Positions 11,386 through 23,624 of a stretch of DNA of 64,000 nt are shown in pieces (position 1 is the stretch's first letter; every line of letters begins with the position of its first letter). The notes beneath the pieces were generated by a model. That model had not been told where the DNA came from. It saw only the letters and a list, made by a program, of their open reading frames with translations, and ran no database searches. The position numbers were made by a program, and so were the translations under genes. Origin of the DNA: Annona cherimola (lineage: Eukaryota > Streptophyta > Magnoliopsida > Magnoliales > Annonaceae); contig CM059971.1 of NCBI GenBank assembly GCA_030490835.1, positions 6,182,007 through 6,246,006 of the forward strand, written 5' to 3'.

Positions 11386-11955
11386 ATATATATATATATA
11401 TTGAACATCTAGATTGTGATAGATGAATGGATAGTTATGGTCACCATTTGGACCATCATCCTTTTATTGGTCAAGCTACTATTAAATACTGATTAGATGA
11501 GTCAATGGTTCAATATTTTTAGGTTTTCCAATGATCACCATCTGAGGTGGACCCTTCATAGGTCAAGTCACTCTTTAAAAAATTAATTAATATAATATAA
11601 TGCCCATAGATAAATACATTGACCGATGTTTATAGTCACCCCATAATCATCATCTAAAGAGTTATACAAGCTACTTTAGATGCCAATTCGCACTGCTGTT
11701 ATGGAGAAGAAGAACTTGTTTACAATGCCAATCACATATTTAATTTAAAAATTAAAATTAACTCTAATGGGCGCTTATAATAAAATTAATAACAAAAACT
11801 AATTGAATATAAAATCTATTAGAGAATTATCAAATATAAATGTGAACTTTGACCTTAATTTCTTATATATTCATTGATTTTCAAAAATTTCTCCCATATC
11901 TATGAATGTATTATGAATTAGGATAACCCTGTGGATACGAAATTTTTTTTCTATA
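11386..11955 (+). repeat. segments Z and Y of the mosaic, with a TA run
   Basis: A (TA)n run near 11382-11400 is followed by segment Z ('accatcatcc...attggtcaagctactattaaa', 'ggacccttcataggtcaagtcactc', 'acattgaccgatgtttatag') and by a second, shorter segment Y (11710-11950). No coding potential. Confidence 0.75.
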
Positions 11956-11959
11956 ATCT

Positions 11960-13142
11960 CTTTGTCCAAGAGTAAATTATTTATAATTTTTACAATCTCA
12001 AGGGATCCGGCTTAGAAGCCATATCACCGAGAGTAAAACTCTTCATGATCTCTATAACTACGGTGCCCGATTCGGGGAGTCCGGCCCTTCTACCGTTCAC
12101 CTAAGGACAAAATCATCGTGTCTCGTAATCATCAACATAAACACATACTAAATTTCATGCAATCATGCAACCAAAGCAATATTTATAATTCATATATCTA
12201 AAGCATGAAATCTCATCATCTAAAAAGTAAAACATGAACAGGCATGATCTTATTATCTTGAGCTAACAAATTAGCCAAAAAACCTATTCATTATTTTTTT
12301 GCATAATTATTAATCTAGATGTATTTAACCTATAAATCTAATTTTACCATTTTGAAAATGTTTATATGTTTTTTCAAAATTTAATTATAGGGATATTTTA
12401 GTCAATTTAAATAGTTTAAAATAATTAAATTATTTTTTGTTTGAAACTCAATTAATACACATCTACAGAAATGATAAAGCTTAGTTTATAATAGATTTGT
12501 AGTTTTATTTTTTAAGAAATGGCTTTTTGCCTTTGGCTAACAAGTTGCAGTTAAAACATGAATTTCTCATTAATTAAATCATGCATGGAATTAAAAAATT
12601 TGAAAAATCTCATGAAAACTCACGACTTCCAAGCCCAAATATTAGAAATAAGTAAATTTAATATTTCCTCATGACCCATCTTATATGCATTAAATCATTA
12701 TAAATTAACACAAAATTATTAGAGATTAGAAATCTTAGGGCAGTGACCTCAACCTTAGTAAACCTAGAATTCTAGCTCCAACAAAGTGTAGATGAGAAAT
12801 GCACCTGCACAACAATATTTACACCATCAAACCAACAGTATTATTCTTCTTCTTCCCCCTTCAATGTTTCAGTTTCTGTATCCACCAACTATATACCACA
12901 AAATCTTATACATTTGCTCCAAATTTATTACAACACTAATAGATAGAATAACAAAATAAAGCAAAAAAATGGAAGAAATCTTGCTTACCTATGTCAAGTC
13001 TTATCTTTTTAATTTTCCAAATCTTATTCAAATCCGCTTCTTTGGATTTCAATCCATCCAAACGTATAAATTTTGGGGAAAAAAATTACTCCTCATATTT
13101 GCTATAAGAAACCTCCAAATCATTTTTCCTTTTTTCTCTCTC

Positions 13143-13197
<55 letters not shown>

Positions 13198-13700
13198 TTT
13201 TAAAAATTGAACTCCCAGTTTCTTCATGAGCAAAGAGGGGAGAAAGATTAGGTGGGTTAACAATATTACAGAAATGTTACTCCTTTAATGACATTTTATT
13301 ATTTTATTAATATTTACTTCTAGGAAGCTTCTATTGACAGGTCATTTGTTGTGTTATAATCTGGACTATGAGACAAAATCCGGCCACGTATTGTGCACCC
13401 TGCAACTTCAAGAATACAAGTCATGGCGCTCCCCCAGACTGGAGTCGGATTTTAAATTTTTTTATAAAATTTTTAAATATATTAAATTTTAGTTTTCTTA
13501 CTTCTTTCTAAAATTTTATAAAATTTTAATATAACTAGATTATCATGTTTATAAAAAAAGTTAGAGAAAAAAACAAAAAAAAATACATTTTTGAACCAGA
13601 TTTCAGATCGGTCTGACAAGACCACAACTCTTATTTAAAATACTGCTACCCTTTTCACGAGCAGATGGGAATATCTCGGTGTCATTTGGTTTCAATCATC
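11960..13700 (-). mobile_element. probable LTR-retrotransposon fragment with a microsatellite
   Basis: This block interrupts the mosaic. It holds the less AT-rich stretch 'cggtgcccgattcggggag' / 'ctaccgttcacctaaggac' (12060-12115) and then non-coding sequence with several 'ataaattacaa'-like motifs. I think it is an old LTR, probably on the minus strand, from general appearance only. No PBS, polypurine tract or paired LTR is seen. An uninterrupted TTA/ATT run of about 17 units lies at 13144-13197. Confidence 0.3.
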
Positions 13701-14160
13701 AATTGAACAGCATTAGTTGGGATCGGAATCAGCGGCCATGGAGGATGTGAGCGAAGACAACAGTGTTTGTGTGTAAGACATTGCAGTCATTGTAAAACAC
13801 GTTGATGTCATTGTCATGGAAGATGCTGTAGTGCCGTGGAAGACGTTCAACACCACCTGCAAAGACGACGACTAACTAAAACGTCAATCCAAGCAAAAAA
13901 GGGCAGCCCAAATGTAAGAATCAAAAGGGAGCACGAACCACACAATGCTAGCCGAATGATCCCTAGCCCTGAATGGAAGGGTCATTTTGGAAATCCAAAA
14001 TTATCTAACGGCCAACTGCATTCAGTTTGACGCCAACTGTTAGCCTGGGGTAATATGATATGTCGTTGAAATTATACAGGATAATATATAATTCATCAAA
14101 TCGTGTGGGTGTATCATTAATTAGAATTAAACTATATGAGTATATTTGCAAATTACCCTT
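13701..14160 (+). repeat. 3' end of the 'taacgg...ggggtaatatg' element
   Basis: It contains repeated GATG-rich motifs (13740-13850) and a short open frame (13836-14030) ending where the 'ctaacggccaactg' lead-in and degenerate 'gtgtgggtgtat' units begin. The end matches 10443-10600. The open frame has no recognisable family and is not called as a gene. Confidence 0.45.
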
Positions 14161-14805
14161 TATAGCACCACTTGAACCATCATCCATGAATTGGTCAAGC
14201 TACTATTATATTAGATGCTGATTACATAAATCAATGGCTCAATATTTCTGGTCTTTCTAACATCACCGTTTGAAGTGAAGCCTTCATAGGTTAAGCCACT
14301 CTTAAAAGGATAATTAATATGTTATAACGCTAGTAGATAAACACATTGACTGATGCTTATAGTCTCTCCCACAATCCCCATCTAAACCGTCGTACGCTGT
14401 GACCAGGTCAAGCTACCCTTTAATATCCTGATGCTAGATATGGACCTTTGGCATGTGCCCAGTGGTCCTCAGTAAGCATTTGATCTGGGGTCTCTAAATG
14501 CAGGCCTGTTGCTATTCTTGCTACGGGTAGTATTTTAAATTAGTGTTTTTATGGTGACTATATAGTTTAGGCAAAATTATATAGGTGTAACTAATGTTTT
14601 TAATAGAATTTGTGTCCACACCAGTACAATTTTCCAGAATTGAAGCGTATTATTTTTAAAAAATTTGAAAATGACAAAAACGTCATTGCAAATAAACAAA
14701 ATTATATAATTCAAGAGATCACCTGTAAATAACTATTTATTTTTTATTTTATAAAATAATAAATAACCACATTAAATAGATTGAATCTCATGGAAGATTA
14801 TTTAC
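14161..14805 (+). repeat. segments Z and W of the mosaic, copy 2
   Basis: Segment Z ('ggtcaagctactat', 'cattgactgatgcttatagtc') leads into segment W ('gaccaggtcaagctaccct', 'agtaagcatttgatctggggtc', 'atggtgactatatagttt', 'aaaatgacaaaaacg'). The same W occurs at 21100-21900 and 25460-26530. Confidence 0.75.
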
Positions 14806-15180
14806 ATCATAATGTATTTTAAGCTAAAATATATTATTCATTTATTTTATTTTATTTTTATTGATTTTTCTTCATATTCTAAGTTATTTAATCCATAAAC
14901 TAAGTTTTACGATACTTTCACATATTTTTTATTTTAAAAATCATCAATTTTAAGAATATTTAAGTCTTCTTTAACCCATAAAATATTGATTTTTAAAAAT
15001 AAAAATAGCTATACAAGAGTACTATAAATCGGCATGGTATATGAATTAAATGCATTTAGTAAATTATGTTTATGAAGAAAAAACCAAAAGATATAATTAA
15101 TTATAAAAATGAATAATATGTTTTAACTTAAAATATGTTATGATATCTTTATAAAAAATATGTTATGAAATATAATTGAG
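14806..15180. mobile_element. foldback MITE, 'gatgtattttaagctaaaata' family, copy 2
   Basis: The arms 'cataatgtattttaagcta' and, in reverse complement, 'ataacatattttaagtta' flank about 370 bp. It occupies the same position inside segment W as the copy at 25895-26285, so it was present before that segment was duplicated. Confidence 0.8.
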
Positions 15181-15362
15181 TTCCATATCTGTCACATTAA
15201 ATAAATTTACTTAATATGATGAATAGTTTAAAAATGAAAACTTTTATTCTAAAGATAATTTCTTGTATTTTATAATTTTATTTATTTCTAGGGTATTTTT
15301 TCTTTTTTAAAAGAAAATTTTAAGAAAGTGATATACTCACAAGTCAAGGTACACTATGTAGG

Positions 15363-15567
15363 GGCACCATGCCTGTGATGTAGTGAACGCACTGATGCCT
15401 TACATTTAGGTGACCTGGGTTTATGTTTGCCGAGTGCAAGCGATGTATTTGCATTTTTTCTCCTGAAATATGGAGGTTTTACAAGATGCCTAAGGGGTGG
15501 AGGTATTTACAATGTCCCTCTAAAGTGTATAATTACCAATATGTATAATTATCAATAAAAAAAGGCA
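15363..15567 (+). mobile_element. SINE-like insertion in segment W
   Basis: Comparison with the other W copies shows an insertion here. It is flanked by diverged direct repeats (GGTACACTATGTAGG before, GGCACACCGTGTAGG after). The insert begins with a possible box A (tgtagtgaacgcactgatg) and a weak box B (ctgggtttatgtt), and ends in an A-rich stretch. The SINE class is inference. Confidence 0.45.
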
Positions 15568-15609
15568 CACCGTGTAGGTACGGATATAATAACTAGTGAT
15601 ATGCTAACT

Positions 15610-16270
15610 AGCTACATATGCTAAACCCCTCTTTTAAATTTAATATAAGTTTCAAAAGAATTTAATTGGAAGCCCACTAAATTGCCCATAAAAAAAACCA
15701 TTAGATTCATCAAGAATTTGATATTTAACATCATTAATTGAATAAAATTTAACAAAAAAATTGAGTAAAATGTATTGAAATTTAAAGCTGTTGAACGGAA
15801 TTTAGCAAAGAGTTCCTTAATTAGATTGCATTAGAAACCATTACATTATTTTGAAGCACATTATTTTCAAAAGTTAACATACCATGAATGTTGACCTAAA
15901 AAAATGTGGGATGTATGTAAGCTTCCCTTTTAAACTTTTGATAGAAGAGATTTCCCCCATTGAAGTAATGTAGGAATATTTTATTTCTTCATATTTCCTT
16001 AAATCTTTTTGCTTTTTACTTGCTTGCTTAATTTATTAGATGGAAAACCTTTCTAAGAGACCTTGCATGGCAATTCCTAATGAATGCGGCTTAACTTACG
16101 TTTCCTCTTTCAAGAACTTTGGAAACTTAAGAGATGTGCATCCACCACGGTTGTAAGTTGCCATTTACTACAAGTTGTTCCACTATATTTTTTGAAAATT
16201 TTCAAAAAAAAAAAAAACTGCTGATCATACGTCTGCACATATAAGTGAATTAATTTAGTTGTGGAGAAAA
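15610..16270 (+). repeat. segment X of the mosaic, copy 1 (empty site for the later MITE)
   Basis: Recognised by 'tttaattggaagcccacta', 'tattgaaatttaaagctg', 'ttgaagcacattattttc', 'gtaagcttcccttttaaac' and 'atttagttgtggagaaaaag'. Copies: 21940-22830, 23625-24190, 27330-28240. This copy lacks the MITE present in two of the others. Confidence 0.8.
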
Positions 16271-17625
16271 AGAATTAGAAAATATGTATAACTTATTTAC
16301 AATACAAACAATATATTTTATTTAAAAATTAAAATTAACTCGAATTGCAGTTTATAATAAAATTTAATTAAATAAAATTAATAATAAAAACCAACTACGT
16401 ACAAAATTTACTTAAAGATTCTCAATTATACTTTCAGATTTTTACCTTAATTTCTTATATAATAATGGAATTTCAAAAATTCTTCATGCACACCCATGAG
16501 TATAGTATGAATCAAAGACGAACGTTTTAGGTATAAGAAAAATCTTCTAATAATAACGATCATGACAGTAGTCAAGATCTTGATAGTTAAATAATTTTCC
16601 ATTTGCGAATTAATTAGCTGGTAATTAACTCGCACAAATATTGAAGACCAAGATGGGTTACATTGTTAACTAAGTTCAAGATGTCCATAAGTAGATATAC
16701 AGATGGGTATTTCTAGTCTCCCAATCGCCATACAAACCATTCTTCACGATAACCTAGATTGTGATAAATATATGGATTTTTTATAACTACTATCTCGACC
16801 ATCATTCAGTGGTCAAGCTACTACTAAATTCTGATTACATGAACATACGATCAAATATTTCTAGTCTTTTTAGGGTTATCATATGAACACTTTATGGGTC
16901 AAGCTACTCTTAAAATATAATATTAATTGATATAATGCTGATAGATAAATAGATGAATGGATGGACTAATATTTATTGTTTCCCCACAAAACCTAAGTGG
17001 CATGGAAAATTAAAAGGACGTATCTAGAAGGTCGAGGGACGCAAATTCTCATGTACTACGAAATTTTCAAATAGACCTTCGGCATACTTTGCACACATCA
17101 ATAAATTTAGTTAGTTATGTATAATTTTTTTTTTATAATATTAGTTATGCACAACTTATTTACAATACAAGTAATACATTTAAAAAAAAACTGAAATTAA
17201 CTCTAGTCGTAGCTTATAATAATATTATTAAATAACATTAATAACAAAACAAATGAATACAAAACTTTAGAAGAAAATTCTCAAATATACATACTACAAA
17301 TGTTAACCTTAATTCCTTTTATACATACAAATTTTAAAAATTCTTTTTATATCCATTAGTGCATTATGAATGGAGGACAAATATGCTGGATATGAGAGAT
17401 ATTTTTAATAATAATAATAATAATCAACTCAATTTTCAAGATCTTGACAGTTATATAGTTTTCCATGGAACTTTTTCTTTTCCGAAGAAAATTTAGAAAC
17501 TAATTCGTTGTTCAGAAATTGATAGAGACCGTATTGAATATCGAAATTAGCCCAACTGGCAGTCCATGCTCATGTCACGCTATATTAGTTCTAAATATAA
17601 GACATATATATATATGGAATATGAT
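16271..17625 (+). repeat. mosaic segments Y, Z, end of X, and Y again
   Basis: Y (16270-16690), Z (16690-16990), the end of X ('gacgtatctagaaggtcgaggg', 17000-17100), then a second Y (17150-17620). No gene. An (AAT)n run at 17405-17424 matches similar runs in other Y copies. Confidence 0.7.
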
Positions 17626-17860
17626 TATATACACCATGATATATTTTAAGCTAAAATACAACATTCATTTATTTTATCTTATTTTTATTTTTATTTGGTT
17701 TTTCTTTATAATTATGTTTTACTAATTGTATTTAATCCATATATCGAGTTTTATCATTTTATAATACTTTACATTTTTATTTTAAATTACAAATTTAAAT
17801 GGCATTTTAAGTCATTTTTCACCCCTTAAAAACTTAAGCTATACATATGCACGTTTATCA
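17626..17860. mobile_element. one arm of the foldback MITE, copy 3
   Basis: Only the left arm ('catgatatattttaagcta' to 'aagtcatttttcacccctt') is present. The right arm is missing. Confidence 0.65.
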
Positions 17861-18046
17861 AACTCCTAGATAGGCTACGTTAAAGATATCGATGAGGGAA
17901 TAGATAAGCGGGGCTTACTAGTCTAGTCTTGGGTCCATCATTGTGTACGCTAATCTAGATTGCGATAAATGAATGGATATTTATACGTGGACCATCATCC
18001 TTTTATTGGTCAAGCTACTATTAAATGCTGATTACATGAGTCTTCC

Positions 18047-18970
18047 AACAATAACCATCTGAAGTGGACCCTTCATACGACAAGTCACTCTTAAAAATAT
18101 TTATCGATATAATATAACGCTGACAGATAATACATTGACCCGATGTTTTTTAGTCTTCCCAAAATCACTATCTGGACAGTGGTATAACCATCTGAAGTGG
18201 ACCCTTCATACGTCAAGTCACTCTTAAAAATATTTATCGATATAATATAATGCTGACAGATAATACATTGACCGATGTTTTCTAGTCTTCCCAAAATCTC
18301 ACTATCTGGACAGTGGTATAACCATCTGAAGTGGACCCTTCATACGTCAAGTCACTCTTAAAAATATTTGTCGATATAATATAACGCTGACAGATAATAC
18401 ATTGATCCGATGTTTTTTTTTATTCGTATATAATTACATATATCTCAACACATTTTTATACTGAAGATCAGAGATATTTTTACAAATCTGGGGACATACA
18501 TAACATCCCAAAGAAATCTGGATACACAACTCTACGAAAAAATTTAGAAGATACAGCTTCCAATAGTCAACCAAGAGATCATCTTCTCCCACACCTATTT
18601 TATGGGCCGAAATCCCAAATGAAATTTGAACCCACACCGACCATGCAACGCCATCTTGGGCGGCAGTCAATGACCAACCGAGAGACCCGATGTTTTAGTC
18701 TTCCTACAATCACTATCTGGACAGTGGTATAACCATCTGAAGTGGACCCTTCATACGTCAAGTCACTGTTAAAAATGATAATACATTGACCCGATGTTTT
18801 TAGTCTTCCTACAATGGCTATCTGGACAGTGGTATAACCATCTGAAGTGGACGCTTCATACGTCAAGTCACTGTTAAAAATATTTATCGATATAATATAA
18901 CACTGACAGATAATACATTGACCCGATGTTTTTAGTCTTCCCACAATCACTATCTGGACAGTGGTACACG
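18047..18970 (+). repeat. tandem array of a ~134-bp subunit of segment Z
   Basis: The unit starts 'tatctggacagtggtataa', continues with 'ccatctgaagtggaccctt' and 'gacagataatacattgac', and ends 'cgatgtttttagtcttcc'. Starts are at 18169, 18303, 18714, 18819 (a shortened unit of 105 bp precedes the next) and 18951, with a partial first unit from 18047. The array is interrupted by the SINE at 18417-18686. Open frames read on the minus strand are translations of the repeat and are not genes. Confidence 0.9.
18417..18686 (-). mobile_element. SINE with target-site duplication
   Basis: The insert interrupts one tandem unit and is flanked by the direct repeat CCGATGTTTT (18407-18416 and 18687-18696). 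Read on the minus strand it has a tRNA-like head: GGTCTCTCGGTTGGTCATTG (box A region) and, about 50 bases on, GGGTTCAAATTTC (box B). It ends with an A-rich tail before the left repeat. These are the features of a tRNA-derived, Pol III-transcribed SINE. The family is not named. Confidence 0.85.
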
Positions 18971-19019
18971 GTGCTCTAGATGCGGATGTATGTTGTGACC
19001 AGTTCAAGATAAATGGTAA

Positions 19020-19540
19020 CCATGTAGTTTTGGCAAAATTATAAAAGTATGCAAGGTCGAAGGATGCAAATTCCTATTCACTACAGGAAAATTTTCAAAT
19101 GAACCTTCGGATATTTAGTCTATACACATTATGTATAACTTATTTGTAATTAACTCTAGTCGTAGCTTATAATAAAATACTATTGAATAAAATTAATAAC
19201 AAAAGCCAACGTAATATAAAAATTTAGAGGAGAATTCTTAAACACATTATAAAATTTAACCCTAATTCCTTATACACTTACAAATTTTAAAATATTCTTC
19301 TTACACCTTCTAGTATATTATGAATTAAGGACAAGCATCTTGGGCACAAGAAAATTTTCTATAATAATAATAGTAATAATGACAGCGGTCAAGATCTTGA
19401 TAGTTCGATAGGTTTCCATTTGAGAATTAATTAGCTTTCACGAAATTGGCAGAAAAAGTACTGAGCATCTAAATTAGCCTAACTAGCAGAGTTCATACTT
19501 CTATAAAACCAGGTTACATAAAAATAATTTCATGTAGCTT
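19020..19540 (+). repeat. mosaic: end of X and segment Y
   Basis: 'gcaaggtcgaaggatgcaaa' (end of X) and then a Y copy with 'tcaagatcttgatag' and an AAT-type run. No gene. Confidence 0.65.
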
Positions 19541-20210
19541 CCATCCATTTATATAATGGAAGATACAAAATGAAATTCATTTATTATATTTAACAATATT
19601 TATTTAACTTAAGACACCAAGTTTCATTCAAATCACGATTGCCCAAAAATAGATATATTCATGTTTAAACTAGGAAAAATGCTTAGTTCATTCTTACATG
19701 TATTAGAATTAAATAATATTTTATAGAATTATTCATCTACATAGCAGTGATCTCTTTTAGATAGTTTGGATGTTGAAAATACAATTTCGAAATCGTATTT
19801 TGCTATTAAATTATTTTGTTAAGTTTATTTTATACATTTATAAGTGGGGCACATACATAGTAATATTAAATAATGAAAGAATTTCAATGATAATATAAAT
19901 AATGCTAAATATAATAGATAGAATGAATTATCCATTAACCAGCAAGATATTAAAAATAAAAAGAGTTACATAGAAGTGAGGTTTCATAGATATTCAATTA
20001 TTTTATTAAATTGATTTTACACTTTTATGGATAAAGCCTATCTACAATGATATTAAATAAATGAGAGAATTTTTATGATAATATAAATGATGCTAAATAT
20101 AATAAATTGAACGAATTTTCCATTATATTAAAAATAAAAAGATTATATAAAAGAAGGGTTTGTTAGAAGTATAGCTATATATATATAGAGAGAGACTTAC
20201 TTCGATGCAG
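19541..20210 (+). repeat. AT-rich tandem duplication of ~190 bp
   Basis: Two diverged copies (about 19790-19985 and 19986-20170) share 'aatattaaataatgaaagaa', 'tgataatataaat(a/g)atgc' and 'ttccattatattaaaaataaa'. A third fragment is at 24190-24275. Confidence 0.6.
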
Positions 20211-20470
20211 CGCTGCTGAACCAGAAAAATGGTACATTTGCCCAAAAATAGGCCCAAAACATATTAGAATGCATTGAAACTTTATACAGTTATTTATTTT
20301 TATATAAATTTTATAGCAAATGGTTTACGTGTTAAAAAAAAATGCCACAGGTTTTTAAAAATAAAAAATCTAAAAATCTCCAAAAATAGTAAAAATTGAT
20401 ATATATATTAAATGCACTTAGATTAATAGTTTCATAAAAAATTTCATAAAAATATAATGGAAGATACAAA
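20211..20470. mobile_element. one arm related to the inverted-repeat element at 26570
   Basis: 'tggtacatttgcccaaaaat', 'gcattgaaactttatacag' and 'ttttatagcaaatggtttac' match the left arm of the element at 26570-27305. The second arm is absent. Confidence 0.55.
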
Positions 20471-20849
20471 ATCTCCAACACATATCACTATGTTAACCCT
20501 TCATAATTCAAGTCACACTTTAAAAAATTAATCAATATAATATAATGCTGATAGCTACTCTTTAAAAAAATTAATCAATATAACATAATGCTGATAGCTA
20601 AATACGTTGACCGATGTTTTGTGGCCCCACAATCTCAATCTAAGCAATAGTGCACGACTGCTCTAGATGCCCATCCTCACACTGTAGAAGAAATTTTATA
20701 AATACCTCCACGTGAGGACATCTCTAAATTAAAACCGTAACTTTTAGGGAGAAAATTGTTGTACAACTTACACCTGGCAGACTTCAAAATAGCGCCAGCA
20801 ATTGCGCATACCATCTTGCCATAGGCACGGTCGCCTAGATGGTATTTTA

Positions 20850-21120
20850 GGAGACGTTTGGTACGATGTTTTATGTGAAGAACGGGTGATGAGACCGTAA
20901 GTGTGAAATGAAATATTTTAAGAATTTTCTGATTAATATGAAATAATAGATAAAGATAAAACAAATAGGGTAGCTAGAGTGTAATAGGAAAGAGAAATGA
21001 TTTGAATGTGTAAGTAAAGGAGTAAAAATATGATTATTGATTGATAAATTAGTAAGCTTGGGAATTTGTATCCTCAAGTTTCTCTACGCCACATTTCCCG
21101 CACAGATTACCAAACAAGCC
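20850..21120. mobile_element. Tourist-like (PIF/Harbinger) MITE
   Basis: The ends are GGAGACGTTTGGTA and TACCAAACAAGCC, which pair around the core GTTTGGTA, and both sides carry the 3-bp direct repeat TTA (20847-20849, 21121-21123). A TTA/TAA target and ends of the GGxxxxGTTTGGTA type are characteristic of Tourist-like MITEs. There is no transposase. Confidence 0.75.
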
Positions 21121-21935
21121 TTAACATTTGTGTTTTTGTATGCTAACTATATAGTTTTGGCAAAATTAGAAAAATGTCATAAATTTTTTTAAAAAAAATT
21201 GTATCTCTACCTGTACAATTTGCCATAAATTGTGACATATTTGAAAATGAAAAAAAGTACTTGCAAATAAATAAAGTTACATAATGCATGAAATCACATT
21301 TAAATAAAATTTATTATTTTACAAAAATATTACTCGCATTAAATAGATCCGATACTCGTCAGACCCGGATTATATGCATTGCAGCGTATTTTAAGCGATT
21401 ATTCAGTTTTTTTATCTTATTATTTTTATTTTTCTTCATAAACTACTTTTACATATTTTTTTTAAAAAAAAGTCAGTTTGGGGAGCATTTAATTCGTTTT
21501 TCAACTCTTAAGAAACTTGATTATATATACATATATCTAAAATGGCTAAAATACTCATACGTTTGAAAATGTAAATATATATATATATACACGCACGTTC
21601 AAAAATGGTAAATTTTCCATAAAAAAAATGGTAAATTTTGATTTATACATTAAATACATCTACATTGACAAGTTTATGGGAAAAAGTAAATTTAAATAAA
21701 TTTTTTGAGGTGGGCAAAATAATCGCTTACTTAGCCTAACTAACAGGATCACTTCTCTTTTATACTTTTATTTGTTTTGAAAGGTATTTTCATCATTTTT
21801 AAAAAAAAAATTTTAACAAAAGTAGTATGCTTATAATTTCAAACACACTGTGCAGGAATATATATAATTCTTTAGAAACTCATAATATGCCTTCGATTTC
21901 GCCCAAACTAGCAGATATATGTGAAAAAATTTCCT
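21121..21935 (+). repeat. segment W of the mosaic, copy 3
   Basis: 'ctatatagttttggcaaaatta', 'tgcatgaaatcacattta', 'ttaaatagatccgatactcgtc' and a degraded form of the foldback MITE. It ends at 'aaactcataatatgccttcg', as in the copy at 25460. Confidence 0.65.
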
Positions 21936-21939
21936 GTTA

Positions 21940-22830
21940 AATTTAATACAATTTAAAAGGAATTTAATTAAAAGCCCATTAAATTCATGGGGAATAACGG
22001 AATTTGATATTTAACAATATCAATTCAATAAATTTTAATAAAAAAGTCCATCAAAATGTGTTGAAATTTAAAGCCTTATTAATTAGATTGTATTGGAACC
22101 CACTACATTATTTTGAAGCACATTACTTTTGAAAGTTAAAGTGTGATGTATGTTGACCTAAAAAAAAGTGTGACGTAAGTAAGCTTCCCTTTTAAACTTT
22201 TTTTTTCATATTTACTAAAATATGTGTTTTTCTTATTTGTTTAAGGTGTATTTGTTTACACCTAAAACTTTTAAATAGAAATTTTTCAATATAAAACTTT
22301 TTACTTTGTACGATTATTCTATTTTCAAATTTTTTTTTTACATTTTCCTACACAACTATCTTATGTTTCAATTATTTCTACATTTTTACTATAAATTTAA
22401 CTTATCTATTTTAACTATATTTTTTTTACTCCTTATCATTATTCTTATCACACCATATCATTTTCTGTTATTTTAAAAAAATTTACACTAAAATTCTTTC
22501 TTTCAAAAATTTTATCACTTACCATGCACGCCGATTTCTTAAACCTTCAATGGAGATATAGCATGTAAATGGTTGAACTTGCATTTCCTCTTTCAAGAGG
22601 CATGGAAATTTAAGGGACGTGTCCAACGCTGTAAAAGGATACAAATTCTCATTTACTACTTGTTCAAGTATTGTTTACTGAAGATGTTCAAAAAACAAAA
22701 GAAAAAACTTCTGACCATATGTCTGCACGTATAAATCAATTAATTTTGTAAGAAAAATGAATCAATTAATTTAGTTGTGAAGAGGAAGAATTCAAAAATG
22801 TGTGTAACTCATTTAGAGTACAAATAGATA
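21940..22830 (+). repeat. segment X, copy 2, carrying a MITE
   Basis: Segment X is split by a MITE at about 22246-22545. The flanks join to match the uninterrupted copies at 15610 and 23625. Confidence 0.75.
22246..22545. mobile_element. MITE of the 'gtgtatttgtttacac' family inside segment X
   Basis: Its presence is shown by comparison with the empty sites at about 16020 and 23985. The body contains 'cacaactatcttatgtttc', 'tttaacttatctattttaac' and 'cattttctgtta', and the right end reads 'tttatcacttaccatgc'. The copy at 27700-27985 is at the same site in another X segment. Confidence 0.7.
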
Positions 22831-22835
22831 AGAAA

Positions 22836-23320
22836 AATGATTCTGTCAGCCTAGGCTAAGTAATGACCCATGTTAAAAAACTCAATTAAAACTATATTTT
22901 TCTTTTTTCGTACACTTGTTTATCTAAATATATTTAATATATAACCAAATTTTATCATTTTTGGATAGATGTATATATATTTTAGATTTTTAAATATAGG
23001 GGTATTTTAGCTTACCCCCAGTGTTTAAAAATCTAAAAAAATATATTATAATCGGGCTTCATATTTGTCACATTAAGTAGATTTGTTTAATATGATGAAT
23101 ATTTTAAAAATAAAAATTTAATATTTTTAAGATAATTTCTTTCATTTTATAATTTTTTAATTTGTAAGCGCATTTTCATCATTTTTAAAAATTTACTAAA
23201 AGGGAGATATTTACAATTTTAAGATACATTGTGCAGGTATATCTGTAATTTTTACAAACTAGTGCTCTGCTACGATTTCGCCCAAACTAAGTACTTACAA
23301 ATGCAAAAATTCATTTTTAA
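22836..23320 (+). repeat. half foldback element and end of segment W
   Basis: 22836-23010 is one arm of the 'GTTAGCCTAGGCTAAG' foldback family. 23020-23320 matches the end of segment W ('ttcatatttgtcacattaa', 'gataatttctttcatttt'). Confidence 0.55.
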
Positions 23321-23330
23321 ATATAAGGAA

Positions 23331-23612
23331 TGATACTGTTAGCATGGGCTAAGCAAATGCTTGTTAAAAAATTGATTTGCAAATTTTTTTTTGTTTTTTC
23401 TTCATACACTTGTTTATCTAAATGTATTTAACATATAAACTAAGTTTTACTTTTTGAGATATATATATATATATCTAAAAATGGTAAAACTTGGTTTGCA
23501 TGTCAAACGCAATTAGATAAATAATTATTTGAAGAAAAATAAAAAAAATATTATAAATGAGTTTTTTAAGGTAGGCCAAATGAAGCATTTTCTTAACCGG
23601 GGTTAACAGGAT
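23331..23612. mobile_element. foldback element, 'GTTAGCCTAGGCTAAG' family
   Basis: The left end 'gatactgttagcatgggcta' and the right end 'ggttaacaggatcac' are imperfect inverse complements, and the arms pair further through 'cttcatacacttgtttatct' / 'agataaataattatttgaag'. Confidence 0.75.
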
Positions 23613-23624
23613 CACTACTCTTTA

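Noticed and set aside
12969..13229. 86-codon frame
   Set aside because: It runs through the ATT microsatellite; low complexity.
13836..14030. 64-codon frame starting MEDVQHH
   Set aside because: It ends in the terminal repeat of an unidentified element and has no family match that I recognise.
18434..18670. 78-codon minus frame
   Set aside because: It lies wholly inside the SINE.
18047..18970. CRISPR-like regular repeats
   Set aside because: Units of 134 bp are contiguous without unique spacers and the genome is a plant's.
18600..19007. 135-codon minus frame with repeated 'TTVQIVIVGRLK' peptides
   Set aside because: It is a translation of the 134-bp tandem array and part of the SINE; the array is non-coding in its other copies.
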